This document shows, piece by piece, positions 1 through 7,459 of a stretch of DNA of 14,746 nt. The notes under the pieces are model-generated. The model searched no databases and was not told where the DNA came from. It was given only the letters and a program-made list of their open reading frames with translations. This DNA is from Flavobacteriaceae bacterium UBA7446 (lineage in GTDB: Bacteria; Bacteroidota; Bacteroidia; Flavobacteriales; Flavobacteriaceae), in the NCBI GenBank assembly GCA_002478685.1, contig DLPY01000085.1:1-14746 (forward strand), read 5' to 3'. The first letter of the stretch is position 1. Each line of letters opens with the position of its first letter. The translations under genes and the position numbers were made by a program.

Positions 1-495
1 AGCACCTGTGAGACCTTGAGGACCCGTATCTCCCTTATCGCCTTTCGGACCCTTAGCACCATTTGCTGGACCAGGAATATAAATGATATCCATATCACCA
101 TATTTTTGGAATCCTGCTCCTGTTGCAGAAAAATCAATATAGATATGCATTTTTTTGGGTGTACCATCCCAGTTGATATCATCAAATGTGTTTAATATTT
201 CTGTTCCGTCAATTCCAACTATAGAGGATACCATTCCATATTCATCAGTAGTAATCGTTTTTTGCTCAATGTATTCTACTACGCCATTTTCATTTCTAAT
301 CTCAAATTGGAGCATAAGATTTGAATTGGTTAATGGCAAATCAATTTCTCCTCCTGGAACATAGGCTGTATTTTCAGAAACAATGTATGCTTGGTATGGT
401 ATACCTTTTGTCTGGGCAAATAATTCGGAGATTCCAATAAAAACGAATGCAAGGGTTAGCAAACGATAAATGATAAGTTGGGTTATAATTTTCAT
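1..495 (-). CDS. Collagen-like secreted/surface protein, 3' part missing
   Basis: The reading frame starts at the ATG at 495-493 and runs off the left edge of the window, so only the first 165 residues are seen. Residues 1-28 form a signal peptide (MKIITQ, a hydrophobic core, then ISELFAQ). An N-terminal domain follows with the pattern I-P-Y-Q-A, then LQFEIRNENG, a TTDEYGMVSSIVG stretch and INWDGTPKKMHIYID. This layout is typical of the head region of Bacteroidota collagen-like and tail-fibre-like adhesins. From about residue 146 the protein is a run of Gly-X-Y triplets (GAK GPK GDK GDT GPQ GLT), cut by the window edge. The start codon overlaps the stop of the upstream OmpA-family gene as ATGA, so the two are probably translationally coupled. 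An exported, perhaps filamentous or trimeric, surface protein is inferred. Its ligand, full length and C-terminal anchor cannot be seen. Confidence 0.85.
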   Translation of the reverse strand, partial: MKIITQLIIYRLLTLAFVFIGISELFAQTKGIPYQAYIVSENTAYVPGGEIDLPLTNSNLMLQFEIRNENGVVEYIEQKTITTDEYGMVSSIVGIDGTEILNTFDDINWDGTPKKMHIYIDFSATGAGFQKYGDMDIIYIPGPANGAKGPKGDKGDTGPQGLTGA

Positions 496-1889
496 TTTTC
501 TCTCTTGATTAGGATTTGTGTTTTTCTATTTTGCTTGCGATCAGCTTTACTAAATAAATTTGTTTGACCGAGGCCAAAACTTTCAATTACTTCTGGCGAT
601 ACGTCAAATTTTTTAATCAAATATTGACGAATACGATCTGCTCGTCTTTGAGACAACATGGAGTTATAGTCAGAGTTGCCTGACATATCAGCGTAACCTA
701 TTACACTCAGAACACTATTTGGGTTTTGCTTGAGATATGTTGCTAAATTACTTAGGGGATTATGATACTTGTCAGTATCAAAATATGAGCTATTATTTGG
801 AAAAAAAACATGCGGCATTTGTGGGAAAAAGAAAAAATCCTCTTCTGAATTTACTGGCTCTTTAGTAATCTTATCAATTTTAGTAATATTCCCTTTAGAG
901 AAATCATTTCTTCCATAAGTATTGGTAATAGAGTCTAGCTGACTCAGCCTTTTTACAACATTGTTGTGATCATTAGAAACTTGAGTTGTTTTTGAATTTA
1001 ACTTTTTTTCTAACTCACTAATGGTAGCCAAAAGCTGGTTGAGATTGGAGTCATTGTTTTTTTGCGCTGCCCCTTTTTCATTAGTTAGTCCATCTAACGT
1101 CTTAATCGCCATGTTTATTTTTTCTTGTTGAATATCTTTATATCGATTACGGGCCCTAAAATCTAAAATCAAACCAAAGCTTATTCTTGTTTTGTTGAGC
1201 TTATATCTTTCATTAACAAATTCATTGTTCTCTTGTAAGTTAAATGAATTTTCCACAGAATATTTACCATAGAGCTTAGCAAAGCTGCTGATGCTAAAGT
1301 GAATACCCGTACCAATGAAGTAAGATAAATAAGAGTCAAAGTCATTGGACTGTTTTCTCAGGTTTATTAAACTGGCTGCATTTTCTTGGGTAGCGCTTGT
1401 AAATAAATTATAGCCCAAACCAGCATTAAAATCAAACGTAAGCCTAGCTTGATTTGATCCTTCCCCGATTAAATTCTTACTATTTAATATATCGGGCGTA
1501 AAATGGATTCCAAAACGACCTTGTAATTGAGAAAAATTGTATTTATTGATCAAAGAAGTGTTATTATTGATAACGGCTTTCGTGTTTAATGAAATCTTGT
1601 CAAAAGCTACACCTAGACCGAGACGAAACGATGGGGTTTCGAATGTATTGGAAACTCGGTTTTCTAAGGATGAAAAAGGAACTAAAACTCCTAATCCATA
1701 TGAAAAATCTCTAAATCCACTGTAGTTTTCAAGTCCATTTGTATATGTCTCATCTCCATTTAATGTTTGGACAGAAGCATCATAATCAGAAAATTTACTA
1801 TCCACCACACTTGTTTCAAAATACCACTGGGCATGCACAACGGCACTTGTTGAAAAGGTAATTAGCGATAGAAAAATATGTTTTTTCAT
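492..1889 (-). CDS. OmpA-family outer-membrane protein with C-terminal peptidoglycan-binding domain
   Basis: This 465-residue protein begins with a signal peptide ending near residue 20 (VVHA/Q). Residues about 21-245 contain alternating aromatic and glycine-rich strands (GLGVLVPF, FRLGLGVAF, FNAGLGYNLF, YFIGTGIHFSI, RISFGLILDF) and look like an outer-membrane beta-barrel of the porin/OmpA type. Residues about 250-325 are polar and probably helical or coiled-coil. An aromatic linker (EDFFFFPQMPHVFF) leads into an OmpA-like domain at about 361-464. That domain has VIGYADMSG (Asp401) and LSQRRADRIRQYL (Arg416), matching the Asp and Arg that bind diaminopimelate in the family. It likely tethers the outer membrane to peptidoglycan. 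It lies 14 bases downstream of the T9SS cargo gene and overlaps the collagen-like gene by ATGA, so it may anchor or assemble those partners; that role is inference. Confidence 0.9.
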   Translation of the reverse strand: MKKHIFLSLITFSTSAVVHAQWYFETSVVDSKFSDYDASVQTLNGDETYTNGLENYSGFRDFSYGLGVLVPFSSLENRVSNTFETPSFRLGLGVAFDKISLNTKAVINNNTSLINKYNFSQLQGRFGIHFTPDILNSKNLIGEGSNQARLTFDFNAGLGYNLFTSATQENAASLINLRKQSNDFDSYLSYFIGTGIHFSISSFAKLYGKYSVENSFNLQENNEFVNERYKLNKTRISFGLILDFRARNRYKDIQQEKINMAIKTLDGLTNEKGAAQKNNDSNLNQLLATISELEKKLNSKTTQVSNDHNNVVKRLSQLDSITNTYGRNDFSKGNITKIDKITKEPVNSEEDFFFFPQMPHVFFPNNSSYFDTDKYHNPLSNLATYLKQNPNSVLSVIGYADMSGNSDYNSMLSQRRADRIRQYLIKKFDVSPEVIESFGLGQTNLFSKADRKQNRKTQILIKREK

Positions 1890-1903
1890 CTTGGTTTGAA
1901 ATT

Positions 1904-2410
1904 TTAATTACCCGCAGGCGTCTTATAGTTTATGAGCTTGTAAGAGAAAGTTTTGCCCATGACTTCTACAGATAGTAAATATTGTGCTTGTTCCAAGTAA
2001 CTTAGTTCAATACGTTGTTCTTTTTTGGCTTTAGATAGGCTCTCCTTGACAAGTTGCCCTGTAATATCATATAATCGTACTACCATATCTCCTGAAACAG
2101 CTATCGGAATGGATATATTAATGTGATCGATAAATGGATTTGGGTATACCTCTAACACTATTGTTTCTGCACTTGAGGTCTTTTGAGGGATTAAAAAACC
2201 ATTTAAAATTACATATCCTAAATTTTTGAAGGAGCCACTAATTCCCGTGTGCCCAATACTTTGTTGTACCTTGAATCCATTGGTTTGTATATTGTGTGTA
2301 TAATTTCCAGAGCTTGAAATAGATGCACGCTTGATTTTCAATTGTCCGTGAGTGAAGTTGAAGGAACAAAATATTAAAACTACAATAGGAAAATTGTATA
2401 GGCCTCTCAT
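1904..2410 (-). CDS. Small T9SS-dependent secreted protein with type A sorting domain
   Basis: This 168-residue protein has a signal peptide (residues 1-23, ending THGQ). Residues 28-76 contain one module with the pattern SSSGNYTHN, VQQSIGH and a terminal LNGFLIPQ. This resembles the SIGE...GFQQP module found ahead of sorting domains in many Bacteroidota secreted proteins. Residues 85-168 are a type A C-terminal sorting domain: VYPNPF at 88-93, INISIPI, VVRLYDITGQLV at 110-121, IELSYLEQAQYLLSVEV and SYKLI. In the family this domain directs export through the type IX secretion system and is then usually removed. The mature part would be only about 60 residues. The tail NYKTPAGN extends past the point where such domains usually stop. 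It is the first gene of the envelope operon. The T9SS assignment is solid; the function of the cargo is unknown. Confidence 0.87.
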   Translation of the reverse strand: MRGLYNFPIVVLIFCSFNFTHGQLKIKRASISSSGNYTHNIQTNGFKVQQSIGHTGISGSFKNLGYVILNGFLIPQKTSSAETIVLEVYPNPFIDHINISIPIAVSGDMVVRLYDITGQLVKESLSKAKKEQRIELSYLEQAQYLLSVEVMGKTFSYKLINYKTPAGN

Positions 2411-2464
2411 ATGATTTTTAATTTTAAAATTACATCTGAAGCTTTAAATATAAAAATTGTTAGC

Positions 2465-2503
2465 AAATTATTGTTTTGTATATTAATATGTTAACAATAA
2501 TTT
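2465..2503. repeat. Perfect 11-bp inverted repeat with inner palindromes, upstream of the envelope operon
   Basis: The arms AAATTATTGTT (2465-2475) and AACAATAATTT (2493-2503) are exact reverse complements separated by 17 bases. The spacer contains the perfect palindrome ATATTAATAT (2480-2489), centred almost on the same axis. TGTTAACA (2489-2496) is another perfect palindrome across the edge of the right arm. The element lies 55-93 bases upstream of the T9SS cargo start at 2410 and about 100 bases past the end of the RmlD-like gene. It could be an operator, or an AT-rich hairpin between the two transcription units. The sequence is very AT-rich, so chance is not excluded. Confidence 0.45.
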
Positions 2504-2600
2504 ATCCCAAAAGGTACTAGAATAAAGCAAGTTATCGGTAGTAAAACAGATTTGGGCTATTCAGATGCGCGAAAATAGTAAATTTTATTTAAATATGTTT

Positions 2601-3434
2601 TCAACGCTTTTTTGGCGTTGCGTTGCGTAGCGTATCTGCCAGTACCTCTTCGGCAGTATAGGCTAAGTGTTTGGGCAAGTTGTTATATTTAGGCAATACC
2701 GCAATGTAACGGTCTTGGTTGCTGGCAAAAACGTGTTTATATATGGGCTTTTTGGTAGGTTGCAGTATTTCCACCAATTGATGTACAAACGCATCGTGGT
2801 GTACTAGGTCGTTGCTGCCCAAATGAAAAATGCCCCAACGGTTTTGGTTAATGATATAATGCAACTGCTGCGTAACAAAATAATCGGAGGCTACGTTTAT
2901 CACCAAGTTAGGAAAAATTTCATAGGGTTCTTGGGTGTGTATGGCGGTTTTTAGTTCCTGCAATCTGGGGGAGTTCTTGCCAAAAACCATAGGTAAACGT
3001 GCAATCATCCAACTAACGGCGGGCATACGCATCAGCTTATTTTCCAGTGTAATTTTAAGTTTTCCAAACGCACTATCCGATAGAGTTTTATCGTGCTCAT
3101 AGCTGGGGTAGTGCCAAAAACTATCAAACACATTTGCAGAAGAGAACAAGATAAGTTTTGCACCATATTTGTAAGCGTATTCGATAAACATATCGTGGGC
3201 AACAAACTGCGCACGGGCATCGCCCCTAAGCGCAGAGATTATCAAATTCGGCTTAATAAATCGCAACAACTCCGTGGGGGAGTCTTCGTTAATGTCGTAG
3301 GAAAAATAGCGTTTATTTTTGGCGTATTTTTCTTGATGGCAATAGGTTGCATAAACATCCATGTAGGGATGTAATTCCTTGAATAAAGCACGCCCCAAAA
3401 AGCCGCTTCCGCCAACAATCATCACCCGAGTCAT
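2601..3434 (-). CDS. RmlD-like NAD(P)-binding Rossmann protein (SDR superfamily)
   Basis: This 277-residue protein opens with a nucleotide-binding loop, VMIVGGSGFLG (Gly8, Gly11 and Gly14 of GxxGxxG). It continues with a D-x-N pattern (YDINED), a PNLIISAL stretch, and LFSSANVFDS at 96-105, equivalent to the SSdyVFdG segment of dTDP-4-dehydrorhamnose reductase relatives. ARLPMVFGKNSPR (145-157) also fits the RmlD/extended-SDR family. Where the catalytic YxxxK is expected the protein reads FGKLK (Phe123...Lys127), so the tyrosine appears replaced. That argues against, but does not rule out, a normal reductase or epimerase. The start codon overlaps the gcvT stop as ATGA, placing it second in a gcvT operon. 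No neighbouring gene belongs to a sugar-nucleotide pathway. The fold is confident; substrate and reaction are unknown. Confidence 0.85.
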   Translation of the reverse strand: MTRVMIVGGSGFLGRALFKELHPYMDVYATYCHQEKYAKNKRYFSYDINEDSPTELLRFIKPNLIISALRGDARAQFVAHDMFIEYAYKYGAKLILFSSANVFDSFWHYPSYEHDKTLSDSAFGKLKITLENKLMRMPAVSWMIARLPMVFGKNSPRLQELKTAIHTQEPYEIFPNLVINVASDYFVTQQLHYIINQNRWGIFHLGSNDLVHHDAFVHQLVEILQPTKKPIYKHVFASNQDRYIAVLPKYNNLPKHLAYTAEEVLADTLRNATPKKR

Positions 3435-4513
3435 GACACAAAGGGAAGTTTAGTGATTTGCGCTTTTATGTTTTTCCCTCGAATGCGGACAAAAATCTCG
3501 TTACCTGTTTTGGCATTTACCTTGTTTACATAACCCATGCCAATTCCAACACCCAGCGAAGGAGAAGAAGTTCCTGAAGTTACTTCGCCTATGGTGTTTC
3601 CATCACCATCAACAAGTCCGTAACCCTGCCGTGGAATGCCTCGTTCAATCATGGTAAAGCCCACACGAAGTTGTGTTGTGCATTCGACTTTGTCTTTTTT
3701 AATGCGATCACCTCCAACAAAAGTTTTTTCAAAATGCGTACACCACGCCAACCGCGCCGCAATCGGGGAGATGTTTTCGTTTAGTTCATGCCCATATAAG
3801 CAATACCCCATTTCCAAACGCAGTGTATCTCTAGCAGCTAATCCAACGGCTTGTATTTGGTATGCTTCGCCAGAGTCTAAAAGTGCCTCCCAAACCTTTG
3901 CTGCCTGCGCCACAGGCACATAGAGCTCCACACCGCCGGCTCCTGTGTAGCCTGTGGTAGCAATCCACACATCATCAGCGCCTGCTACGGTGTGTTGCAC
4001 AATGGTAAATCCCCTTTGTGTCCCTGTGTTAACGCCAGAAAGCCTATGTATCAAATCATGCGCTTTTGGACCTTGGACTGCCAAAAGGGCAAAATTTTCA
4101 GAAGCGTTTGTTAGTGTTGCGCCAAAGGCATTGTTTTGATCGTTTAGCCAGTTCCAGTCCTTATCAATATTACTGGCATTTACCACCAACATATATTTCT
4201 TATCATCAAGGCGATAAATCAACAAATCGTCCACCACGCCGCCATTAACATTGGGCATATAGCCGTATTGTGCATCGCCAACGGCAAGAGATGCTACATT
4301 ATTACTTGTGGTGTGTTGCAGCAAGTCAAGGGCAGAATCGCCCGAAACCATAAATTCTCCCATATGGGATACATCAAAAACACCCACGTGTTTTCGAACA
4401 CAAAGGTGCTCAGCCTTTATGCCTTTGTATGTGAGGGGCATATCAAACCCAGCAAATGCACCCATTTTAGCACCTAATGCGCTATGATGTTTGTGTAATA
4501 CCAACTGTTTCAT
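3431..4513 (-). CDS. gcvT: Aminomethyltransferase, T protein of the glycine cleavage system
   Basis: GcvT transfers the methylene carbon from the aminomethyl-lipoyl group of H protein to tetrahydrofolate, releasing ammonia, in the cytoplasm. The 360-residue length is normal. Family landmarks occur in order: AGFDMPLTYKG near the N-terminus, VGVFDVSHMGEF (43-54), GGVVDDLLIYR (91-101, with the paired aspartates that include the folate-site residue), ALLAVQGPKA, the GYTGAGGVELYVP segment (188-200), GLAARDTLRLEMGYCLYGHEL (224-244, conserved core) and FVGGDRIKK. C-terminal folding continues through GEVTSGTSSPSLGVGIGMGYV. It is the first gene of a two-gene unit with the RmlD-like protein, which begins inside its stop codon. 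The other glycine cleavage genes (gcvP, gcvH, lpd) are not in the window. It lies divergent from the aminopeptidase gene, 42 bases away. Confidence 0.97.
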   Translation of the reverse strand: MKQLVLHKHHSALGAKMGAFAGFDMPLTYKGIKAEHLCVRKHVGVFDVSHMGEFMVSGDSALDLLQHTTSNNVASLAVGDAQYGYMPNVNGGVVDDLLIYRLDDKKYMLVVNASNIDKDWNWLNDQNNAFGATLTNASENFALLAVQGPKAHDLIHRLSGVNTGTQRGFTIVQHTVAGADDVWIATTGYTGAGGVELYVPVAQAAKVWEALLDSGEAYQIQAVGLAARDTLRLEMGYCLYGHELNENISPIAARLAWCTHFEKTFVGGDRIKKDKVECTTQLRVGFTMIERGIPRQGYGLVDGDGNTIGEVTSGTSSPSLGVGIGMGYVNKVNAKTGNEIFVRIRGKNIKAQITKLPFVS

Positions 4514-4518
4514 GATTT

Positions 4519-4526
4519 CAAAAGTA
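4519..4526 (-). promoter_or_regulatory. Possible -7 element for gcvT
   Basis: On the minus strand this reads TACTTTTG, an exact match to the Bacteroidota -7 consensus TAnnTTTG, only 5 bases from the gcvT start. Transcription would then begin at or next to the ATG, giving an almost leaderless mRNA. No good TTTG -33 box is present at the expected spacing (only TTTA/TTAG), so support is partial. Confidence 0.3.
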
Positions 4527-4555
4527 GTATAGTTTTAGTTACTTTAGCTAAAAAG

Positions 4556-6172
4556 ATGATTATGTTTCGACTCATTTTGTTCACATGTTTTGTTGCTTTA
4601 ACACTTCATGCGCAAGAGTTTCCAACAGACTATTTAACCCCTGAATTTCATGCAGAACGACGTGCCGATGTTCGTGCTAAAATGCCACCTAACAGTGTTG
4701 CTGTTTTTTTTGCTAATCCAGTACGTAACAGAGCAAACGACGTAGATTATCACTATCATCAAGACCCTAACTTTTATTATCTGACGGGTTTTAAGGAGCC
4801 GCATGCTATTTTGTTGATTTACAAGGAAGTGCAAAATGTAAATGGTACTTTAATGGATGACATACTGTTTGTTCAAGAGCGCGATCCCCTGCGTGAACAA
4901 TGGGACGGATACCGTCTTGGCGTAAAAGGGGCAAAGGAGCGGTTGGGCTTTACGCATGTGTTATTTAACACCAATTTTGCTTCGTTTAAAGCTGGGTTTG
5001 ATCAATTTGATAGGGTACTATTTTTTGACTTTGAAAACGACGTCCGTGATGATGCTTCTAATGACGCGGACTTGTATTCCCTTATCGAGATCTTTAAAGA
5101 TAAAGCCAATTTCCCGTCAGACTTTTCCGCGAGGCGCACATCGCTTTACCGTTACATTACCACTTCGGACGCGAAAAGTTCTGCTAATGTTGCGCAAGTG
5201 TTAGATCGCTCACTTCGTCGTGATGATAAACTTGCTAACGACCCACTTTTAATAGGCTATCAAAAAGCGATTAACGAACGCCAACGCGCAGAGCTAAAAC
5301 AGCAAATGCAAAGCAAATTGACCAATTTGGATACTGAAACTTTAGCCACGATTATGGATGAGTTACGTGAAATCAAACACCCTGAGGAAGTGGCGCTGCT
5401 TAAGAAAGCGATATACATTTCTGCGGTAGGGCAGGTGGAAGTTATGAAAGCCATGCATCCAAACATGTCGGAGCGTGAAATTCAAGGTATTCACGAGTTT
5501 GTATTTAAAAAATACGGTGCCGAGTATGAAGGCTATCCCTCTATTGTGGGCGGTGGACACAACGGCTGTGTATTGCACTATATCACCAATGACAAACCTA
5601 GAGTGGGCGAGGACTTAGTGCTTATGGATTTGGGAGCAGAATACCATAATTATACTGCCGATGTTACCCGTACAATTCCTGCTGATGGTACTTTTACTGA
5701 TGAACAACGTGCTATTTATGATATTGTATATGACGCGCAAGAAGCAGGTATTGCTGCCGCTATGGTTGGGGCAACTATGCGATCACCACATAAAGCTGCT
5801 CTTGTGGTTATTGAAAAGGGATTAAAGGAATTGGGGATTATTGAAGATGCAAGTGAAGTACGTCGTTATTTCCCTCATGGTACATCACATTATTTGGGAT
5901 TGGACGTTCATGATCCTGGAACTTACGAACCGTTTAAGCCTAACACCCTAATTACGGTTGAACCTGGTATTTACATTCCAGAAAACAGTCCGTGTGACCC
6001 AAAATGGTGGGGTATTGCTGTGCGTATTGAAGATGATATTTTGATTACAGAAGATGGTCCTATTAACCTTTCGGCTTACGCACCACGAACGTCAGATGCC
6101 ATTGAAGTCATGATGCAGCAACCAAGTGTATTGGATGATTTTTTATTACCCAATTTAAGCTCGTTGGAGTAA
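4556..6172 (+). CDS. Secreted Xaa-Pro aminopeptidase, M24B metallopeptidase
   Basis: This 538-residue enzyme removes N-terminal residues that precede proline. A signal peptide (MIMFRLILFT...LHAQ, residues 1-20) sends it to the periplasm or beyond. Residues about 25-200 form the aminopeptidase P N-terminal domain (DPNFYYLTGFKEPHAILLI at 70-88). The creatinase-fold catalytic domain follows. Its five metal ligands are visible by comparison with E. coli PepP: Asp358 (MDLGAEYHN), Asp369 (TADVTRTIP), His445 (HGTSHYLGLDVHD), Glu469 (VEPGIYIP) and Glu492 (RIEDDILIT). His441 and His452 match the accessory histidines. A second ATG at 4562 is an alternative start that would shorten the signal peptide by two residues. 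Its 3' end overlaps thrC by 18 bases tail to tail. A weak -7-like TAGTTTTA lies at 4530-4537. A role in dipeptide or peptide scavenging is inferred. Confidence 0.94.
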   Translation: MIMFRLILFTCFVALTLHAQEFPTDYLTPEFHAERRADVRAKMPPNSVAVFFANPVRNRANDVDYHYHQDPNFYYLTGFKEPHAILLIYKEVQNVNGTLMDDILFVQERDPLREQWDGYRLGVKGAKERLGFTHVLFNTNFASFKAGFDQFDRVLFFDFENDVRDDASNDADLYSLIEIFKDKANFPSDFSARRTSLYRYITTSDAKSSANVAQVLDRSLRRDDKLANDPLLIGYQKAINERQRAELKQQMQSKLTNLDTETLATIMDELREIKHPEEVALLKKAIYISAVGQVEVMKAMHPNMSEREIQGIHEFVFKKYGAEYEGYPSIVGGGHNGCVLHYITNDKPRVGEDLVLMDLGAEYHNYTADVTRTIPADGTFTDEQRAIYDIVYDAQEAGIAAAMVGATMRSPHKAALVVIEKGLKELGIIEDASEVRRYFPHGTSHYLGLDVHDPGTYEPFKPNTLITVEPGIYIPENSPCDPKWWGIAVRIEDDILITEDGPINLSAYAPRTSDAIEVMMQQPSVLDDFLLPNLSSLE

Positions 6173-7459
6173 GTACTCCTTAAACGCACCATAGTCTTTT
6201 AGGGCTTTTTTCTCTGGGGTTTTATCCAAAATACGCTGGATTTGCTCAGGAATATCAAGGCGAATACCTAGTATGTCTTCAACGGTATCACGGAATTTTA
6301 CGGGATGTGCGGTTTCTAGAAATATTCCATATGTATTTGGATTTGCGCGCATGTATTTTTGCAGCCCTAAATACCCTACAGCTCCGTGTGGATCAGCAAT
6401 GTAGTTGTGGCTGTCATACAATTTTTTTAATGCAACTCGTGTTTGACTATCGTCAAACGCATAGGATGAAAATTGCTGTTTTAAGTTGTCAAAATTATTG
6501 TCAAACAACGATTGTATACGAATAAAATTCGAAGGATTACCCACGTCCATGGCGTTGGAAATGGTTTGTTTGGATGGATGCGGGGCATACTTTTTTGTTT
6601 TCAAATAGCGCGGCACGGTATCATTTATGTTGGTACTTGCAACAAAGTGATGCACAGGCAAACCTAACCTGTTGGCAACAATTCCCGCACAAATGTTTCC
6701 AAAGTTTCCGCTTGGCACAGAAAAGACTAAATCTCCACTAAATCCATTTTTAAGCAATTGCTGATACGCAAAGAAGAAATAAAGTGATTGTGGTAACCAA
6801 CGTGCAACATTAATCGAATTAGCAGAAGTTAGGTTATACACCTTGTTCAAATCTTCATCCAAAAAGGCGGTTTTTACCATTTCTTGACAATCGTCAAAAA
6901 CACCATCTACTTCTACAGCTTTAATGTTATTGCCGTTGGTAGTAAGCTGTAACTCTTGAATATGACTCACTTTTCCCTTTGGGTACAAAATAATTACTTC
7001 GGTGCCCGCAATCCCTAAAAATCCAGAAGCAACAGCGCCTCCTGTATCTCCTGATGTGGCGACTAAAACCGTAACTTTTTTAGGATTTTGCTCGTTGAAA
7101 TAGCCGATGCTACGTGCCATAAATCGTGCGCCAACATCTTTAAATGCCATAGTGGGTCCGTGAAACAGTTCAAGTATACTCAAATTTTCATCTATGGATA
7201 CCAGTGGAAAATCAAAACACAAGGTGTCTTCAACTATTTTTTTGAGAGGCGCATCAGGAATGGTGTCTCCCACAAATGGCTGCATGACTTCAAACCCAAT
7301 TTCAACAGCAGACTTGTTTGCTAAGTCCTGTAAAAAAAAATCCGAAAGCCTTTGAGTTTGCTCGGGGAAATAAAGCCCTCTATCTGGAGCAAGTCCACGA
7401 ATAACGGCTTCTGAAAATGATGCGGTATTACTGTTATTTGTAAGGCTGTAATATGTCAT
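6155..7459 (-). CDS. thrC: Threonine synthase
   Basis: ThrC converts O-phospho-L-homoserine to L-threonine with pyridoxal phosphate, the last step of threonine synthesis. The 434-residue protein starts with MTYYSLTN and has the family N-terminal segment SFSEAVIRGLAPDRGLYFPE. HGPTMAFKDVGARF (100-113) carries the PLP lysine, Lys107. SGDTGGAVASGFLG and FSVPSGNFGNICAG are the conserved glycine-rich cofactor-binding segments. ETAHPVKFRDTVE near the C-terminus is also typical. The length fits the bacterial class with the N-terminal extension. The start codon overlaps the thrB stop as ATGA, so translation is probably coupled. It is the last gene of thrA-thrB-thrC. Its 3' end overlaps the coding end of the convergent aminopeptidase gene, leaving no separate terminator region. 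Confidence 0.97.
   Translation of the reverse strand: MTYYSLTNNSNTASFSEAVIRGLAPDRGLYFPEQTQRLSDFFLQDLANKSAVEIGFEVMQPFVGDTIPDAPLKKIVEDTLCFDFPLVSIDENLSILELFHGPTMAFKDVGARFMARSIGYFNEQNPKKVTVLVATSGDTGGAVASGFLGIAGTEVIILYPKGKVSHIQELQLTTNGNNIKAVEVDGVFDDCQEMVKTAFLDEDLNKVYNLTSANSINVARWLPQSLYFFFAYQQLLKNGFSGDLVFSVPSGNFGNICAGIVANRLGLPVHHFVASTNINDTVPRYLKTKKYAPHPSKQTISNAMDVGNPSNFIRIQSLFDNNFDNLKQQFSSYAFDDSQTRVALKKLYDSHNYIADPHGAVGYLGLQKYMRANPNTYGIFLETAHPVKFRDTVEDILGIRLDIPEQIQRILDKTPEKKALKDYGAFKEYLLQRA

Noticed and set aside
155..364. Open frame of 69 codons on the plus strand at the left edge
   Set aside because: It lies fully opposite the collagen-like gene, has no recognisable domain, and the minus-strand frame has a signal peptide and Gly-X-Y repeats.
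2602..2620. Hairpin CAACGC/GCGTTG at the end of the RmlD-like gene as a terminator
   Set aside because: The 6-bp stem overlaps the stop codon and is followed on the minus strand by AAAACATATTTAAAT rather than a T-tract; support is too weak.
4514..4555. Strong shared divergent promoter between gcvT and the aminopeptidase
   Set aside because: Only an isolated -7 match exists for gcvT and a seven-of-eight match (TAGTTTTA) for the aminopeptidase, without clear -33 boxes; kept as a low-confidence note only.
6166..6179. GGAGT...ACTCC hairpin as a bidirectional terminator
   Set aside because: It has only five base pairs and no T-run on either side, so it is mentioned only as context for the overlap.
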